Source: Linanthus parryae | Lineage: Eukaryota; Streptophyta; Magnoliopsida; Ericales; Polemoniaceae | Length of the DNA: 64,000 nucleotides | Direction of reading: 5' to 3' | Assembly: GCA_023055425.1 (NCBI GenBank) | Contig: JALGPY010000006.1 | Location: 77,498,435 to 77,562,434, forward strand | In this document: positions 27,830 through 40,563 of the stretch, piece after piece | Numbering within the stretch: the stretch's first letter is position 1 | How the letters are laid out: every line of letters starts with the position of its first letter | Made by a program: the position numbers and the translations under genes | Notes under the pieces: model-generated | What the model was told of the DNA's origin: nothing | The model's database searches: none | What the model saw: the letters and a program-made list of their open reading frames with translations, nothing else

Positions 27830-29472
27830 ATGAGTCGTAGCGCATAACATGAAATAATGTGTTACTGTTTTTCAGTTTTGCACCGTATCTGTTATTTTAC
27901 GCGAAAATTGAAATTCGCATATAGATGCAATATGAATATGACTCAATAGGGATTGGGCAAATTATTATCGTCGTATAGAGTTAGCCAATTTCGGACAAAT
28001 ATGATGTGTCAAATTGGGTTCTTGAAAAACTAGGGTTCACGGGTACAAAATTGGAGAAAAAGAGGTTTTTCCCAATTATGGAAACAACTAGACTTGGGGA
28101 ACAATGAATGAATGAGGAAGGAGGCTAGGGCCGAAACCCTAGCCGTCCGCCCCTTTCCCTTCCTTGCCGCCCAAGCAAGGCCACGGTCACATGGCCCAAC
28201 CGGCCTAAGCGCACGGTCCGACCGTGCGGCCTAAGGACAGTAGCCTAGTGGCTTGTGGCGGTTCCTTGGGGCTCGGCCAAGTGTGTTGGTGGGTATCTTG
28301 GACCTTTGTGAACCTAGTTACCCAATTCAAACAACTAAAATTGAACAAGCGCGCTAAAAATTGGTTTTAACTGTATTATGTTCTTTCTTGCATGATGGAT
28401 GGATATGGCATAGGTTGTTGATGTTTACTTTGTGGTTTGGTTTACGGCCTGCGAGCTGATCAAATTAATGTAATAGTTAATTAGGTTTTACGGCTTGCGA
28501 GCTCATCATCTTCTCAACATGTGAGGTTTATTTATTTATTTATTTAATTTATATGCTAGCTAGAATAAGATAATTATATGATAGCCAAGAGCATGGAGAA
28601 GAAGACCAAAGAACCAAGAAGCCACAAAGACAATGGAGGACTTGCACACATAGGACGCGCGGCTATGGTGGAGGCACATGGAGATGAGCTTGTCACTTTA
28701 GGGCATATAGATATTATTATTGTCTTGGTAATATCTTAGTCTTATAGACCATATCCATTCCACGTTAATTCTATTTTGTGGATGTTTATTATTTACGTCT
28801 TGTTATTTATTTTGGTGTATGGTTGATACAAGCAAAACGTAACAAGATAATAATAAACAAGAATGGTCTTTTATTGTGGATTGCCCAATCCAAATAAGTA
28901 GATCATGTTGATGAGATCAACCAAATAAATTAAGCAATGACACTAAAATCCCTCAAAGGAAATATTACGTTTTGGTCTTCTCTTATTTTGACACCCTTCA
29001 TGATCAGGGTTTATTAAATTCGGGCTTGCCAAAGAAAGGCAATTTTATTTACCATTGTGTGATGTGGCGACACAAGCAAGTAATGTGTAGTTGTTAAAAT
29101 AAGAGGTTAGACGTAACTAAGTAGTTTCAATTGGATTGATGACTTAGAGGCATGGCAATTGAGATTATCTATGAGATAGATAAATAAGGAGTTATTTGCC
29201 CGGTTGCACCAAGAGTTGCATAAGGATGCAATTGGAAGGATGTTCCTACCTAAATAACTAATTTTTGGGTGACTTGCCAAAGCAAGCTCAAGAAGAAGTG
29301 AAATATGGATCTTGGACCCACTAGAAAATATATGATATTTTCCGCATTGATGGTCAGGGCTATTAATCCGTTGAAAAATAGTGGGATCTATATTTGATAA
29401 TCTAGCAATGATTGAATGTAGTTAATTGTTCAAAATACAAAAATTGCATTTTTATCATTTTGTAGAGTTCCA
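27830..29472 (+). other. Long untranslated leader of the outer Copia
   Basis: About 1.65 kb without a gene between the primer site and the gag start, a length shared by the inner element (about 1.68 kb). It includes a G+C-rich block near 28130-28270, a direct repeat 'ttacggc(c/t)tgcgagct' near 28445 and 28490, and a TTTA microsatellite near 28530. Confidence 0.7.
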
Positions 29473-30319
29473 ATGGCAAACAACAATCAAACGTCGACAC
29501 CATCCATGCGATCTGTCCTTGAGAAGAACAAGTTGTCAGAGAACAACTTCCTACACTGGTACAGAAACTTAAGGATTGTCCTTAAGCAAGAAAAGAAGCT
29601 GTACATCTTAGATGCACACGTTCCAGCACCACCATCTGACGATGCTGTTCTAGCTACCATAGGGGCACATCAAAAGATTATAGATGACAATAATGATGTG
29701 ACATGTCTCATGTTGTGCACCATGAACAATGAGCTTCAGAAGCAACATGAGAAGATGGATGAGTACGATATGATCGTACATTTGAGGCATCTCTTCAAAG
29801 AGTAGGCCCGACATAAGAGGTACGAAGTACCCAACGTACTGTTCAAGTGTAGTCTCGCAGAGGGGAACCCAGTCGGGCCTCATGTACTCCGTATGATCGG
29901 ATACATGGAGAATCTCGAAAGGTAAGGATTCCCGTTCGGCCAAGAGTTGGCCACTGATCTCATCCTGCAATCGTTTTCGGATAGTTATAGTCAGTTAATC
30001 ATGAACTATAACATGAATGAGATCAACAAGACTATGCCAGACCTGCTCAATATGTTGAGGACCGCTGAACATAGTATTAACAAGGGCAAATGCAAGGCCA
30101 TAATGATGGTCAATAAGAGGTAGAGCAAGTCAGTTGCTTCTACCTCCAAATGAAAGAGCAAGAAAGTTGCAAAATCCAAAAAAAACTGCTTAGAAGCCTG
30201 GTGGAGGCGTGAGTAGGGGTGATTGTCACTACTGTAGTCAGCCTGGACACTAGAAGAGGAATTGCCCAAAGTATCTGGAGGACAAAAGGCTTAGAATAGT
30301 GATTCCACCAGCACCTGTG

Positions 30320-30351
<32 letters not shown>

Positions 30352-30415
30352 GTCAATCTTTCGATTTCTTCATCTTGGGTGTTGGATACTAGATATGGAT
30401 CTCACGTTTGTTGAA
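29473..30415 (+). pseudogene. Outer Copia gag and protease, decayed
   Basis: Begins ATG at 29473 with MANNNQTSTPSMRSVLEKN. The gag core LHWYRNLRIVLKQEKKLYIL continues to a TAG at 29803-29805, after which ARHKRYEVPNVLFKCSLAEG carries on in the same frame with further stops. The zinc knuckle at about 30220-30260 is broken. A run of 27 T (30320-30346) follows PPAPV, and then the protease region shows VLDTRYGSHV, where DTG has become DTR. The protein is dead. Confidence 0.8.
30320..30346 (+). repeat. T27 homopolymer at the gag-protease boundary of the outer Copia
   Basis: Pure T tract in the same place where the inner, related element has only six T followed by gttgtagatgtcaa. The flanking coding sequence is otherwise alignable on both sides, so the tract is an in-place expansion and not an inserted tail. 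Confidence 0.8.
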
Positions 30416-30417
30416 AT

Positions 30418-31693
30418 GTGCAGGATTTGAAAAGAAGTAGAAGATTGGCTAAAGGGGAGATATACTTGCGCGCCGTGAATGGGGCAAGAGTTGCTGCATT
30501 AGCTATAGGCGTGTATGAGTTATCTCTGCCTTCATGGCTTATTTTAGAGTTAGACAATTGCTGTTATGTGCCTGCTATGAGCAGAAACAATTTTTCTATT
30601 TCCTGTTTGGACGAGAAAGGTTTTACTATTTCAATAAAGAACAATTGTTGTTCCATTTATTTTGATAGTATCCACTATTGTAGTGGGCCTTTGTCTAATG
30701 GATTGTATATCCTTGATCTAAGTAATCTCATGTATAACATTAATACTATTATGATTAAAATTGATGAATTAAATCCTACTTATCTATGGCACTGTCGTTT
30801 ATGCCATATAAATGAGAAGCGCATATCTAGACTCCATAAGGATGGATTACTAGACTCATTTTATTATGAATAATATGAGACATGTGAGTCTTGTTTGATG
30901 GGAAAATGATAAATTCCCCTTTCAATAAGAAAGGTGAGAGGACTAGTGAGTTAGTGGCACTCATACATACTGATGTATGTAGACCTTTTCTCACGTCTGC
31001 CAGAGGTGGTTACGTCTATTTCATTACATTTACTGATGATTTCAGTAGATATGTATTTGTGCACCTTATGAAGGCCATCCGAATCCTTTGAATGTTCAAA
31101 GAATTCAAGAATGAAATAGAGAAGCAACTTGGCAAAAATATCAAGGCTCTACGATCGGATCGTGGAGGAGAATACTTAAGCCAAGAGTTTGACGACTATC
31201 TTAGAGAGTGTGGGATCTTGTCCCAACTCACTACACCCGGAACCCCACAATGGAATGACGTGTCCGAGAGGACGAACCACACCTTGTTGGACATGGTGCG
31301 GTCTATGATGTGTCAAACAGATCTTCCGATATCGTTTTGGGGACATACTCTAATGACAGCTGCTCTACCATTAATCGTGTTCCATCCAAATCAGTCATGA
31401 AGACACCATATGAGATATGGACTGGGATGCGTCCCATAGTGTCGTTTATGAAGATTTGGGGTTGCGACGTCTATATAAAGCGGTTACTGAGTGACAAACT
31501 CGGACCCTAGTCAGACAAGTGTAAGTTTTGTGGGATATCCTAAGGAAACTAAAGGATATTACTTCTACAACCCAACCGAGAACAAAGTGTTTGTTGCTCG
31601 GAATTTCGTGACCTAGAAACATAGTTCATCTCTAAAAGAGCCAGTGGGAGGATTGTAGAACTGGAAGAAATTCAAGAACCACAATGCAGTGAT
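30418..31693 (+). pseudogene. Outer Copia integrase, decayed
   Basis: YLWHCRLCHINEKRISRLHK is the zinc-binding pre-integrase block. IHTDVCRPFLTSARGGYVYF with FITFTDDFSRYVF gives the first two catalytic Asp. ALRSDRGGEYLSQEFDDYLR and TPGTPQWNDVSERTNHTLLD carry the third catalytic block. Stops interrupt at about 30871, 30907, 31090 and 31510. Confidence 0.85.
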
Positions 31694-32053
31694 TTGACAA
31701 TGGAACATGAACAGGAGCCACAAACGGTTGTGGAGCAACTTGTTCAAGTACCACAAGAACTCCGCAGGTCGAGTAGGGTACGTCATGAGCCAGAGAGGTA
31801 TGGACTTCTCGTTACTGAGCCCGGTGACGTATTACTCATAGAAGATGAGCCTACTACTTATGGAGAGGCCATAAAAGGGCAATAATCAAAGAAGTGGCTT
31901 GAGACCATGAGATCCGAAATGGAATCCATGTATTCCAACCAAGTATGGACTTTGGTGGAACCACCCGATGGGATTAGGCCCATAGGGTGCAAGTGGTCTT
32001 CAAGAATAAGACCGACATGGATGGTAATGTAGTTGCCTATAAGGGTCGACTGG
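31694..32053 (+). pseudogene. Outer Copia reverse transcriptase, N-terminal part before the inner insertion
   Basis: LRRSSRVRHEPERYGLLVTE is the linker, followed by SMYSNQVWTLVEPPDG and, after a one-base shift, the ...YKGRL segment. It is then cut by the inner Copia at 32054. The target duplication ACTGG (32049-32053) reappears at 40559-40563, where the RT frame continues with a VAKELRQIHGIDYDEIFSPV-like text. Confidence 0.85.
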
Positions 32054-33483
32054 TGTAGGGTTTTGAATCATGGATCGCACAACGGAAGCATAAACAAACA
32101 TAAAACCATGCAAAACCCTCCAAGGATCACAAGTCAAGAGACATAACGATGGTAAGGGTTAGAAATCATAAACACACCTTTGGGTTCTCCTTGATGACTT
32201 CAAACGCGAATTGTGTCACGTTCTCTATAGTTGATCCACGCCTAGAGTTGATCCTAGATCTCCCAAGTCCTTAGTGCTAGCCCGGAAGAGGAAGAGGAAG
32301 AAGGAATCACGCAAAACGAGACCCAAAAGGAGGGTCTCGGCCTCCTTTGGCCGACGGGGACGGGGCGGCGGCAAGGGGGCGGTCGGGCCTCCTTGTTGCT
32401 TGCTCTCTCTCCTTTTGTTCTCTCCCACTCTTTGTTATGTTCACTAATGAGCATAAGTTATGTGGGAAGAAAGGAAGGAAGGTCCTTTATATAGTCCAAC
32501 AACTCCTTTTTAACTACCTAAAGGACTTATTCTAGTCCTACTAGAATTCAATTTAGTCCCTTCCTTGCAAATTAGTCCCTACTAAGTTTGCAAGGGTTTG
32601 CAAAGTGATCCTTCTAATTAATTGATCCAATTAATTAATTCCCAAATCTAGTTCAACTCTATGTAGCGTGTGGCCCCATAGGTTCTATCTAGTTGGTAGC
32701 AACTATTTGCTAACATGGAGCGGTCTCTAGCAAAACATCCATTCTAGCCAACTAATTGAATAGTCATCTTGACAACCTTTGTACAAGTAATTGTCTCATC
32801 CCTTTGTCTCTATATCCGGATTGGACACGAGACATACAAGTCACACTCGTATATCCAATCCATAGTTTCTCGATCCATGGGAATAGCCTTATTCGTGCAG
32901 ATAACATCAATATCCCATATTGATTTATTTGAGTCTGGCCAGACATTTTATAAGCACTATCCCTCGAGTGGCCTAGGATATTTGCTCCCGTTATGTGGGA
33001 GGGACAAATCCTATATACGTCCACTACGATCTCTAAGCTTGCTTCTAATTGTATCCAGTACACGCCTTTATAACTACCCAGTTACGGTGTAGCGTTTAAC
33101 GCTACCAAGATCACAATAATCCACAACTAGAATATCTAGTGACTTCAAGTCTAAGGATGACAATATTGTTGCACTGCGAGAAGCGCTTGTGACTCAACAT
33201 AACGTGTATGTAGCCTTCTCGGAGATGGGTCAATCCAGTGCAACATTCCCTAATGCACACCTATGTGTTGGATCGTGATATCTCCGTATCAATCCAACCC
33301 CATACTAGTCTATAGATGATTGTCCCAATAATCATTATACTTGACTAGGGATATTTAAGATAAACAACACAATTTTAAATCTAAGGACTTCATTATATTA
33401 AATATCCAATAAATAATAAATGAATTTCTAGCCACAAATAATTCATACTAAACTAGATTGCCTCTAGGGCATCTATTCCAACA
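32054..33483 (-). repeat. 3' LTR of the inner Copia
   Basis: On the minus strand it starts TGTTGGAATAGATGCCC and ends AAAACCCTACA. It is preceded, in the element's direction, by the purine-rich gtgcaagtgggagac (plus-strand primer). Confidence 0.93.
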
Positions 33484-33497
33484 GTCTCCCACTTGCA

Positions 33498-34583
33498 CTA
33501 GAGCCAATTTGGCGCATCTCGTTTGCCCATACTCCTAGTGTGCCCTTCATGCTTCCACTGCGTGAGAGTCTTTGTAAGCGGGTCTGACAGATTATCATCT
33601 GTAGGAATCTTGCATATCCGAACGTCTCCTCTATCGATAATATCTCGAATCAGATGAAACTTCCTGAGCACGTGCTTGGACTTCTGGTTCGATCTGGGTT
33701 CCTTTGATTGCGCGATCTCCCCAGTGTTGTCACAGAACAACTCAACTGGATCCGCAATGCTAGGGACCACACCAAGTTTAGAAACAAACTTTCTAATCCA
33801 AACAGCCTCCTTTGCTGCGCCATTTGCAGCAATGTACTCAGCCTCTGTTGTAGAATCAGCTACCGTCTCTTGCTTGGAACTCTTCCAGCTCAACGCTGCT
33901 TCATTCAGGCAAAACACATATCCCGATTGTGATCTAAAGTCATCTCTGTCGGTTTGGAAGCTTGCATCAGTGTAACCCCTTACACGCAACTCTTCCTCAC
34001 CGCCAAATATCAAGAAAGCATCCTTAGTTCTTCTCAAGTACTTTAGGATGTTCTTGACTGCAATCCAGTGACTCTCACACGGATTGTATTGGTATCTGCT
34101 TGTCATACTCAAGGCATATGACACATCTGGTCTAGTACATAACATGGCGTACATGATAGATCCTATGGCCGAGGCATAGGGGATTCTACTCATGCGTTCC
34201 TTCTCAATCTCATTGGAAGGACAACCACTCTTCGAAAGAGTGATTCCATGTGACATGTGCAAGAATCCCTTCTTGAAATCTTGCATGTTGAACCGTTTCA
34301 ACACCTTGTCAATATATGTACTTTGACTTAGGCCTAGCAACCTCTTAGATCTATCTCTATAGATCTTTATACCGAGTATATAGGCTGCTTCCCCTAGATC
34401 CTTCATTGAGAAACACTTTCCTAGCCAATATTTAACAGATTGCAGCATGGGAACGTCGTTTCCAATGAGTAGTATGTCATCCACATACAAGACCAGAAAA
34501 GCTACAGAGCTCCCACTAACCTTCTTGTAGACACAAGACTCATCTTCGTTTTCTGATGAAGCCAAACTCTTTGACCACTTCAT
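33498..34583 (-). pseudogene. Inner Copia reverse transcriptase C-part and RNase H
   Basis: An open frame of 361 codons. SCVYKKVSGSSVAFLVLYVD leads into the catalytic YVDD (LYVDDILLIGND). RNase H shows VRGYTDASFQTDRDDFRSQS, SKQETVADSTTEAEYIAANG and KHVLRKFHLIRDII, ending in the conserved NLSDPLTKTLTQ. It is out of frame with the upstream pol frame by a single shift around 34545-34570, otherwise intact. Confidence 0.9.
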
Positions 34584-36600
34584 CAGAACGTCGATTCCAA
34601 CTCCTAGAAGCTTGCTTCAATCCATAAATGGATCGTTGCGATTTACAGACTTTGTTGGCTTGCTTTGGATCCTCAAAACCCTCCGGCTGTATCATATACA
34701 CGTCCTCGAGGAGATTCCCATAAAGGAATGCTGTTTTGACATCCATCTGCCAAATCTCATAGTCGTGGTATGCTGCAATCGCAAGTAGGATTCGGATAGG
34801 TTTGGTCATAGCGACTGGTGAAAAGGTTTCATCATAGTCAATACCATGAATCTGTCTGAATCCTTTAGCCACCAATCGGCCCTTATAGGTAATCACATTA
34901 CCATCCACGTCGATCTTCTTCTTGAAGACCCACTTGCACCCAATGGGCCGCGCCCCATCGGGAGGTTCCACCAAAGTCCATACTTTGTTGGTGTACATGG
35001 ATTCCATCTCGGATCTCATGGATTTCAGCCACTTCTGAGAGTCTGGGCCATTCATGGCCTCCTCATAGGTAGTAGGCTCATCATCTATGAGCATCGTGTC
35101 ACTGGAATCGGTCACGAGAAGTCCATACCTCTCGGGTTCCTGGCGCACTCTACTAGATCTACGAAGCTCTTGTGTTACCTGAACAGGTTGCTCCACAACC
35201 GCTTGTGGTTCCTGTTCATGTTCCATAATCGGTTCAGTGATTTGTGGTTCTTGAACCTCTTCAAGTTCTACATTCCTCCCACTTGCTTCTTTAGAGACAA
35301 ACTCTCTTTCTAGAAACACGCCGGTCCGAGCAACAAAAACTTTGTTCTCGGTTGGATTGTAGAAGTAGTATCCCTTAGTTTCCTTAGGGTACCCCACAAA
35401 TTTGCACTTATCCGATTTTGGCCCTAGCTTGTCTGATTGTAAACGTTTTACATAGACATCGCAGCCCCAAATCCTCATGAACGACAGTGTGGGACGCCTC
35501 CCACTCCACATCTCATATGGCGTCTTCATGACTGATTTAGATGGAACACGGTTAATGGTGAAAGCTGCACTTAATAGAGCGTAGCCCCAAAATGATAATG
35601 GAAGATCGGTTTGACACATCATAGATCGAACCATATCCAATAGGGTTCGATTCCTCCTCTCGGACACGCCATTCCACTGTGGCGTTCCGGGTGGAGTGAG
35701 TTGGGACACGATCCCACACTCTCTAAGATAGTCGTCAAACTCTTGGCTCAAGTATTCTCCTCCACGATCCGATCGTAGAGCCTTGATACTTTTGCCAAGT
35801 TGCTTCTCTACTTCATTCTTGAATTCTTTGAACACTTCAAAGGATTCGGATTTTGCCCTCATGAGGTACACAAAATATCTACTGTAATCATCAGTAAATG
35901 TAATGAAGTAGACATAACCACCCCTGGCAGGCGTGGCAAATGGCCCACACACATCGGTATGTATGAGCGCCAATTGCTCACTAGTCCTCTCACCTTTCTT
36001 ATTGAAAGGTGACTTTGTCATTTTTCCCAATAAACAAGCCTCACATGTCTTATATGATTCAAAATCAAATGAGTCTAGTAATCCATCTTTATGGAGTCTA
36101 GATACACGTTTCTCATTTATGTGGCCTAAACGACAGTGCCATAAATAAGCAGGATTTAAATCATTTATTTTAATCCGCTTGGTATTAATGTTGTAGACAG
36201 GATTGCTTAGATCAAGGACATAAAGTACATTAAATAATTGCGCACTAGAATAGTGAATATTATTTAAATAAAAGGAACAACAATTGTTCTTTATTGAAAT
36301 AATAAAACCATCCTTGTCCAAACAAGAAATAGAAATAATGTTTCTGGTCATAGCAGGCACAAAATAACAATTATTTAATTCTAAAACTAATCCTGAAGGC
36401 AGAGATAGCTCGCACACGCCTATGGCCAACGCAGCAACCTTTGCTCCATTCCCAACGCGCAGATCTACCTCTCCTTTAGCCAATCTCATACTTCTCTTTA
36501 GATCCTGCATATTTCGACAAATATGAGATCCACATCCAGTATCTAATACCCATGATGTAGAGACAGTTAAATTGACATCTACAACAAAAAATACATGGTG
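34540..36600 (-). pseudogene. Inner Copia protease, integrase and reverse transcriptase N-part
   Basis: The frame from 36510 is open for 656 codons. The protease text WVLDTGCGSHIC lies just upstream in the same frame (about 36545-36510), so the true pol frame starts at the gag shift near 36590. Integrase blocks: YLWHCRLGHINEKRVSRLHK, CEACLLGK, IHTDVCGPFATPARGGYVYF, FITFTDDYSRY, ALRSDRGGEYLSQEF, TPQWNGVSERRNRTLL. RT blocks: WTLVEPPDGARPIGCKWVFK and [20 protein letters not shown]. The frame breaks at about 34545 just before the YVDD block. Confidence 0.9.
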
Positions 36601-37447
36601 GTGGTGGAATCACTATTCCAAGCCTCTTGTCCTCCAGATATTTTGGGCAGTTCCTCCTCCAGTGTCCAGGCTGACTGCAGTAGTGACACTCACCTTTAGT
36701 CACGGCCTTGGCAATGCCACCAACAGGCTTAAGGGCAGGTTCCTTGGACTTGGCAACTGACTTGCCTTTGCCCTTGGAGGAAGAGGCAAACCTTTTGCCC
36801 TTTCCTTTCTGTACCATCATTATGGCCTTGCCCTTACCCTTGTTGATGCTTTGTTCAGCCGTCCTCAACATGTTGAGTAAATCTGGCAGTGGTTTCACGA
36901 TCTCGTTCATGTTATAGTTCATAATGAACTGTCCATAACTCTCGGGCAACGATTGCAACACGAGATCGGTTGCCAACTCTTGGCCGACCGGGAACCCTAG
37001 TCGGGCGAGATTCTCCAAGTACCCGATCATTCGGAGTACATGGGCTCCCACCGGGTTCCCTTCTGCCAGATGACATTTGAACAGTGCCTTTGAGACCTCA
37101 TACCTCTCTACCCTCGCCTGCTCTTGGAAGAGATGCTTTAGATGTTCGATCATATCGACAGCATTCATGTTTTCGTGTTGCTTCTGAAGCTCAGAAGTCA
37201 TGGTGCAAAGCATTAGGCAGGCCGCATCATTAGCGTCATCAACACGCTTTTGATACGCCTTTAAGGCAGCAGGTGTTTGGTTCTCTGGACCTTCTGGAAC
37301 ATGCTCCTCTATTGCGTACAGTTTCTTCTCTTGCTTGAGAACAATTCTCAAGTTTCTGTACCAATCAAGAAAGTTGGTTCCAGAGAGCTTGTCCTTCTCA
37401 AGGACAGATCGTAGGGAATGTTGTGAACTCGATGAGTTGTTTTCCAT
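36601..37447 (-). CDS. Inner Copia Gag protein
   Basis: ATG at 37447 (MENNSSSSQHSLRSVLEKDK). Gag core FLDWYRNLRIVLKQEKKLYA, then VERYEVSKALFKCHLAEGNP and LVLQSLPESYGQFIMNYNMN, a Lys-rich linker (KGKGKRFASSSKGKGKSVAK) and a complete zinc knuckle CHYCSQPGHWRRNC. It is a structural and RNA-binding protein of the virus-like particle. The frame runs past the knuckle, reads PPPPCIF at a T6 run and then leaves the pol frame. It is uncertain whether that shift is a mutation or a translational frameshift site. Apart from this it looks intact. Confidence 0.85.
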
Positions 37448-39114
37448 TTGGAATTCTACAAAAGGAAAATACGTAAGTTTTAGTATTTGTGAATTTTTGA
37501 CTATATATAATAATGGCTAGTTTATCAAATATAGCTCCCACTATTTTTCTACGGATTAATAACCCTCAAGATATTAATGCGGAAAATATCCTTATATTTT
37601 CTAGTGGGCCAAGATCCATCTTTCATCTCCTTATGAGCTTGCTTTGGCAAGTCACCCATAATTCGACTACTTTAGGTAGGAGCAATTCCAATTGCATCCC
37701 ATATGCAACTCTTGGTTCAATTGGGCAAATAACTCCTTATTTATCCATCCATATGGATAATCCCAATTGATTGCCTCTAGGTTTCTTAATCAAATTAATA
37801 GCCTAGTTGTGTTCAACCTCTTATTACAAAAATTGCACATTGTTACGTGCCATCGCATTCCATCATTATGAACCAAGTCACCATGCTTTGGCACGCACGA
37901 ACTTGATAAATAATGATGATAATGAGTGTTTAAATAACGAGAAGGCAAGAACACAATACTTGAATTTTGAGAGATTTTAAATTCAATTTTAATTGTTTTG
38001 TTGATTAATATCAACTAATCTATCTATTTGAGTTTGGGCACAACTCCAAATAATAGATCCGGGTTGTCTAATTATCTTATTATCCTAATTGCATGCATCA
38101 TCCATACACCAATCACACAATAATAAGACATTTAAAATAAACAACCACAAAACAGTAATTAAACGTGATGTGGATATGGCCTTTTCTAGACTAAGATAAT
38201 TCCAAGCCAATGGAATAATCTATGAACCCTAAAGCAAACACATCTCCATGCGTCTTGATCTTTTGGTCCATCCTTCATAGTCTTGTGGAATGCTCCATCC
38301 TCCATGCTCCATCTTTTGTGGCTTCTTTGGCTTTGGGCTTCTTTTCTTCAATCTTGGCTAACAATCTACTTTATCTAGCACTAGCTAGCTTCTATACTAT
38401 ATAAAATAAATCTCACAAGTTGAGAAAAAATGGCACGCAGGCCATAAAACCCTAATTAATTTTTACAATTAATTGATCAGCTCGCAGGCCGTAAAACCAA
38501 ACCACAAAATTAAACATCCACATCAAACCACATCCTAAGGCCATATCCAATCACCATGCGATTTGCACATAAACAGTTAAAATCCAATTTTAACGCGCTT
38601 GGTCAATTTTAATTGATTTTAGGATTTCTAGGGTTAAAACGGTCCATGGGCCTAACAATCAAATTTCCCGGGCCCAACAAAGTGAACCACAAGGCCCTAG
38701 GGCCGGCCCGGCCCAAAACCCACAAGCCTAGGCCCGCGGGTTAGGGCCGCCCGGCCCCTAGGGGGGCCAAGCTTGGGCGGCAAGTAGGGGGGGGGGGGTC
38801 CCTAGGGGGGCCGAACCTCCTTGAGGGAGTTGTTTCCAAAACAACTCCCTTGCTTGGTGCCCAAGTTTGGTTGTTTCCTTGTTTTGGGAGAACTCCTTCT
38901 TCCCCAAGGATGCCCAAACCCTAGATCTAAGATCCTAAAATTTCTCAAACTCACCAATTCATGCATCCAATGAAAAATTGGATCTTGTTATGATTAATTG
39001 TTGACAAATTGCATCCCATGCTTGATTTGTCTTGTTTTACGCGATAAACAATCAAATTAAGGTGTAAAACAACTAAACGTAACACATAAACCACGTTTAT
39101 GCTCTACGACCTGT
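37448..39114 (-). other. Untranslated leader of the inner Copia
   Basis: About 1.67 kb without a gene between the primer site and gag. It includes a very G+C-rich block with a run of nine G near 38789 and repeated GGGCC/GGCCC words (38690-38820). Confidence 0.7.
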
Positions 39115-39127
39115 GGCTCTGATACCA
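39115..39127 (-). promoter_or_regulatory. Primer-binding site for tRNA-iMet, inner Copia
   Basis: On the minus strand tggtatcagagcc follows the 5' LTR after one base, as in the outer element. Confidence 0.9.
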
Positions 39128-39128
39128 C

Positions 39129-40558
39129 TGTAGGGTTTTGAATCATGGATCGCACAACGGAAGCATAAACAAACATAAAACCATGCAAAACCCTCCAAGG
39201 ATCACAAGTCAAGAGACATAACGATGGTAAGGGTTAGAAATCATAAACACACCTTTGGGTTCTCCTTGATGACTTCAAACGCGAATTGTGTCACGTTCTC
39301 TATAGTTGATCCACGCCTAGAGTTGATCCTAGATCTCCCAAGTCCTTGGTGCTAGCCCGGAAGAGGAAGAGGAAGAACGAATCACGCAAAACGAGACCCA
39401 AAAGGAGGGTCTCGGCCTCCTTTGGCCGACGGGGACGGGGCGGCGGCAAGGGGGCGGTCGGGCCTCCTTGTTGCTTGCTCTCACTCCTTTTGTTCTCTCC
39501 CACTCTTTGTTATGTTCACTAATGAGCATAAGTTATGTGGGAAGAAAGGAAGGAAGGTCCTTTATGTAGTCCAACAACTCCTTGTTAACTACCTAAAGGA
39601 CTTATTCTAGTCCTACTAGAATTCAATTTAGTCCCTTCCTTGCAAATTAGTCCCTACTAAGTTTGCAAGGGTTTGCAAAGTGATCATTCTAATTAATTAA
39701 TTCAATTAATTAATTCCCAAATCTAGTTCAACTCTATGTAGCGTGTGACCCCATAGGTTCTATCTAGTTGGTAGCAACTATTTGCTTATATGGAGCGGTC
39801 TCTAGCAAAACATCCATTCTAGCCAACTAATAGAATAGTCATCTTGACAACCTTTGTACAAGTAATTGTCTCATCCCTTTGTCTCTATATCCGGATTGGA
39901 CACGAGACATACAAGTCACACTCGTATATCCAATCCATAGTTTCTCGATCCATGGGAATAGCCTTATTCGTGCAGATAACATCAATATCCCATATTGATT
40001 TATTTGAGTCTGGCCAGACATTTTATAAGCACTATCCCTCGAGTGGCCTAGGATATTTGCTCCCGTTATGTGGGAGGGACAAATCCTATCTACGTCCACT
40101 ACGATCTCTAAGCTTGCTTCTTATTGTATCCAGTACACGCCTTTATAACTACCCAGTTACGGTGTAGCGTTTAACGCTACCAAGATCACAATAATCCACA
40201 ACTAGAATATCTAGTGACTTCAAGTCTAAGGATGAAAATACCGTTGCACCGCGAGAAGCGCTTGTGACTCAACATAACGTGTATGTAGCCTTCTCGGAGA
40301 TGGGTCAATCCAGTGCAACATTCCCTAATGCACACCTATGTGTTGGATCGTGATATCTCCGTATCAATCCAACCCCATACTAGTCTATAGATGATTGTCC
40401 CAATAATCATTATACTTGACTAGGGATATTTAAGATAAACAACACAATTGTAAATCTAAGGACTTCATTATATTAAATATCCAATAAATAATAAATGAAT
40501 TTCTTGCCACAAATAATTCATACTAAACTAGATTGCCTCTAGGGCATCTATTTCAACA
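39129..40558 (-). repeat. 5' LTR of the inner Copia
   Basis: 1430 bp, starting TGTTGAAATAGATGCCC and ending AAAACCCTACA on the minus strand. Differences from 32054-33483 are mainly single-base substitutions, for example at the LTR start, where the other copy has TGTTGGAATAG. Confidence 0.93.
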
Positions 40559-40563
40559 ACTGG

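Larger units (their letters stand above)
32054..40558 (-). mobile_element. Inner Copia retrotransposon (8505 bp), nested antisense in the outer Copia
   Basis: Two LTRs of 1430 bp each (32054-33483 and 39129-40558) with about 20-25 differences by eye (98 % or more identical). Target duplication ACTGG at 32049-32053 and 40559-40563. Reading on the minus strand: 5' LTR, tRNA-iMet site, gag, protease, integrase, reverse transcriptase, RNase H, polypurine tract, 3' LTR. It is the same broad lineage as the outer element (similar Gag start and identical domain blocks) but a distinct, younger copy. Only two frame interruptions are apparent in gag-pol. Confidence 0.95.
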
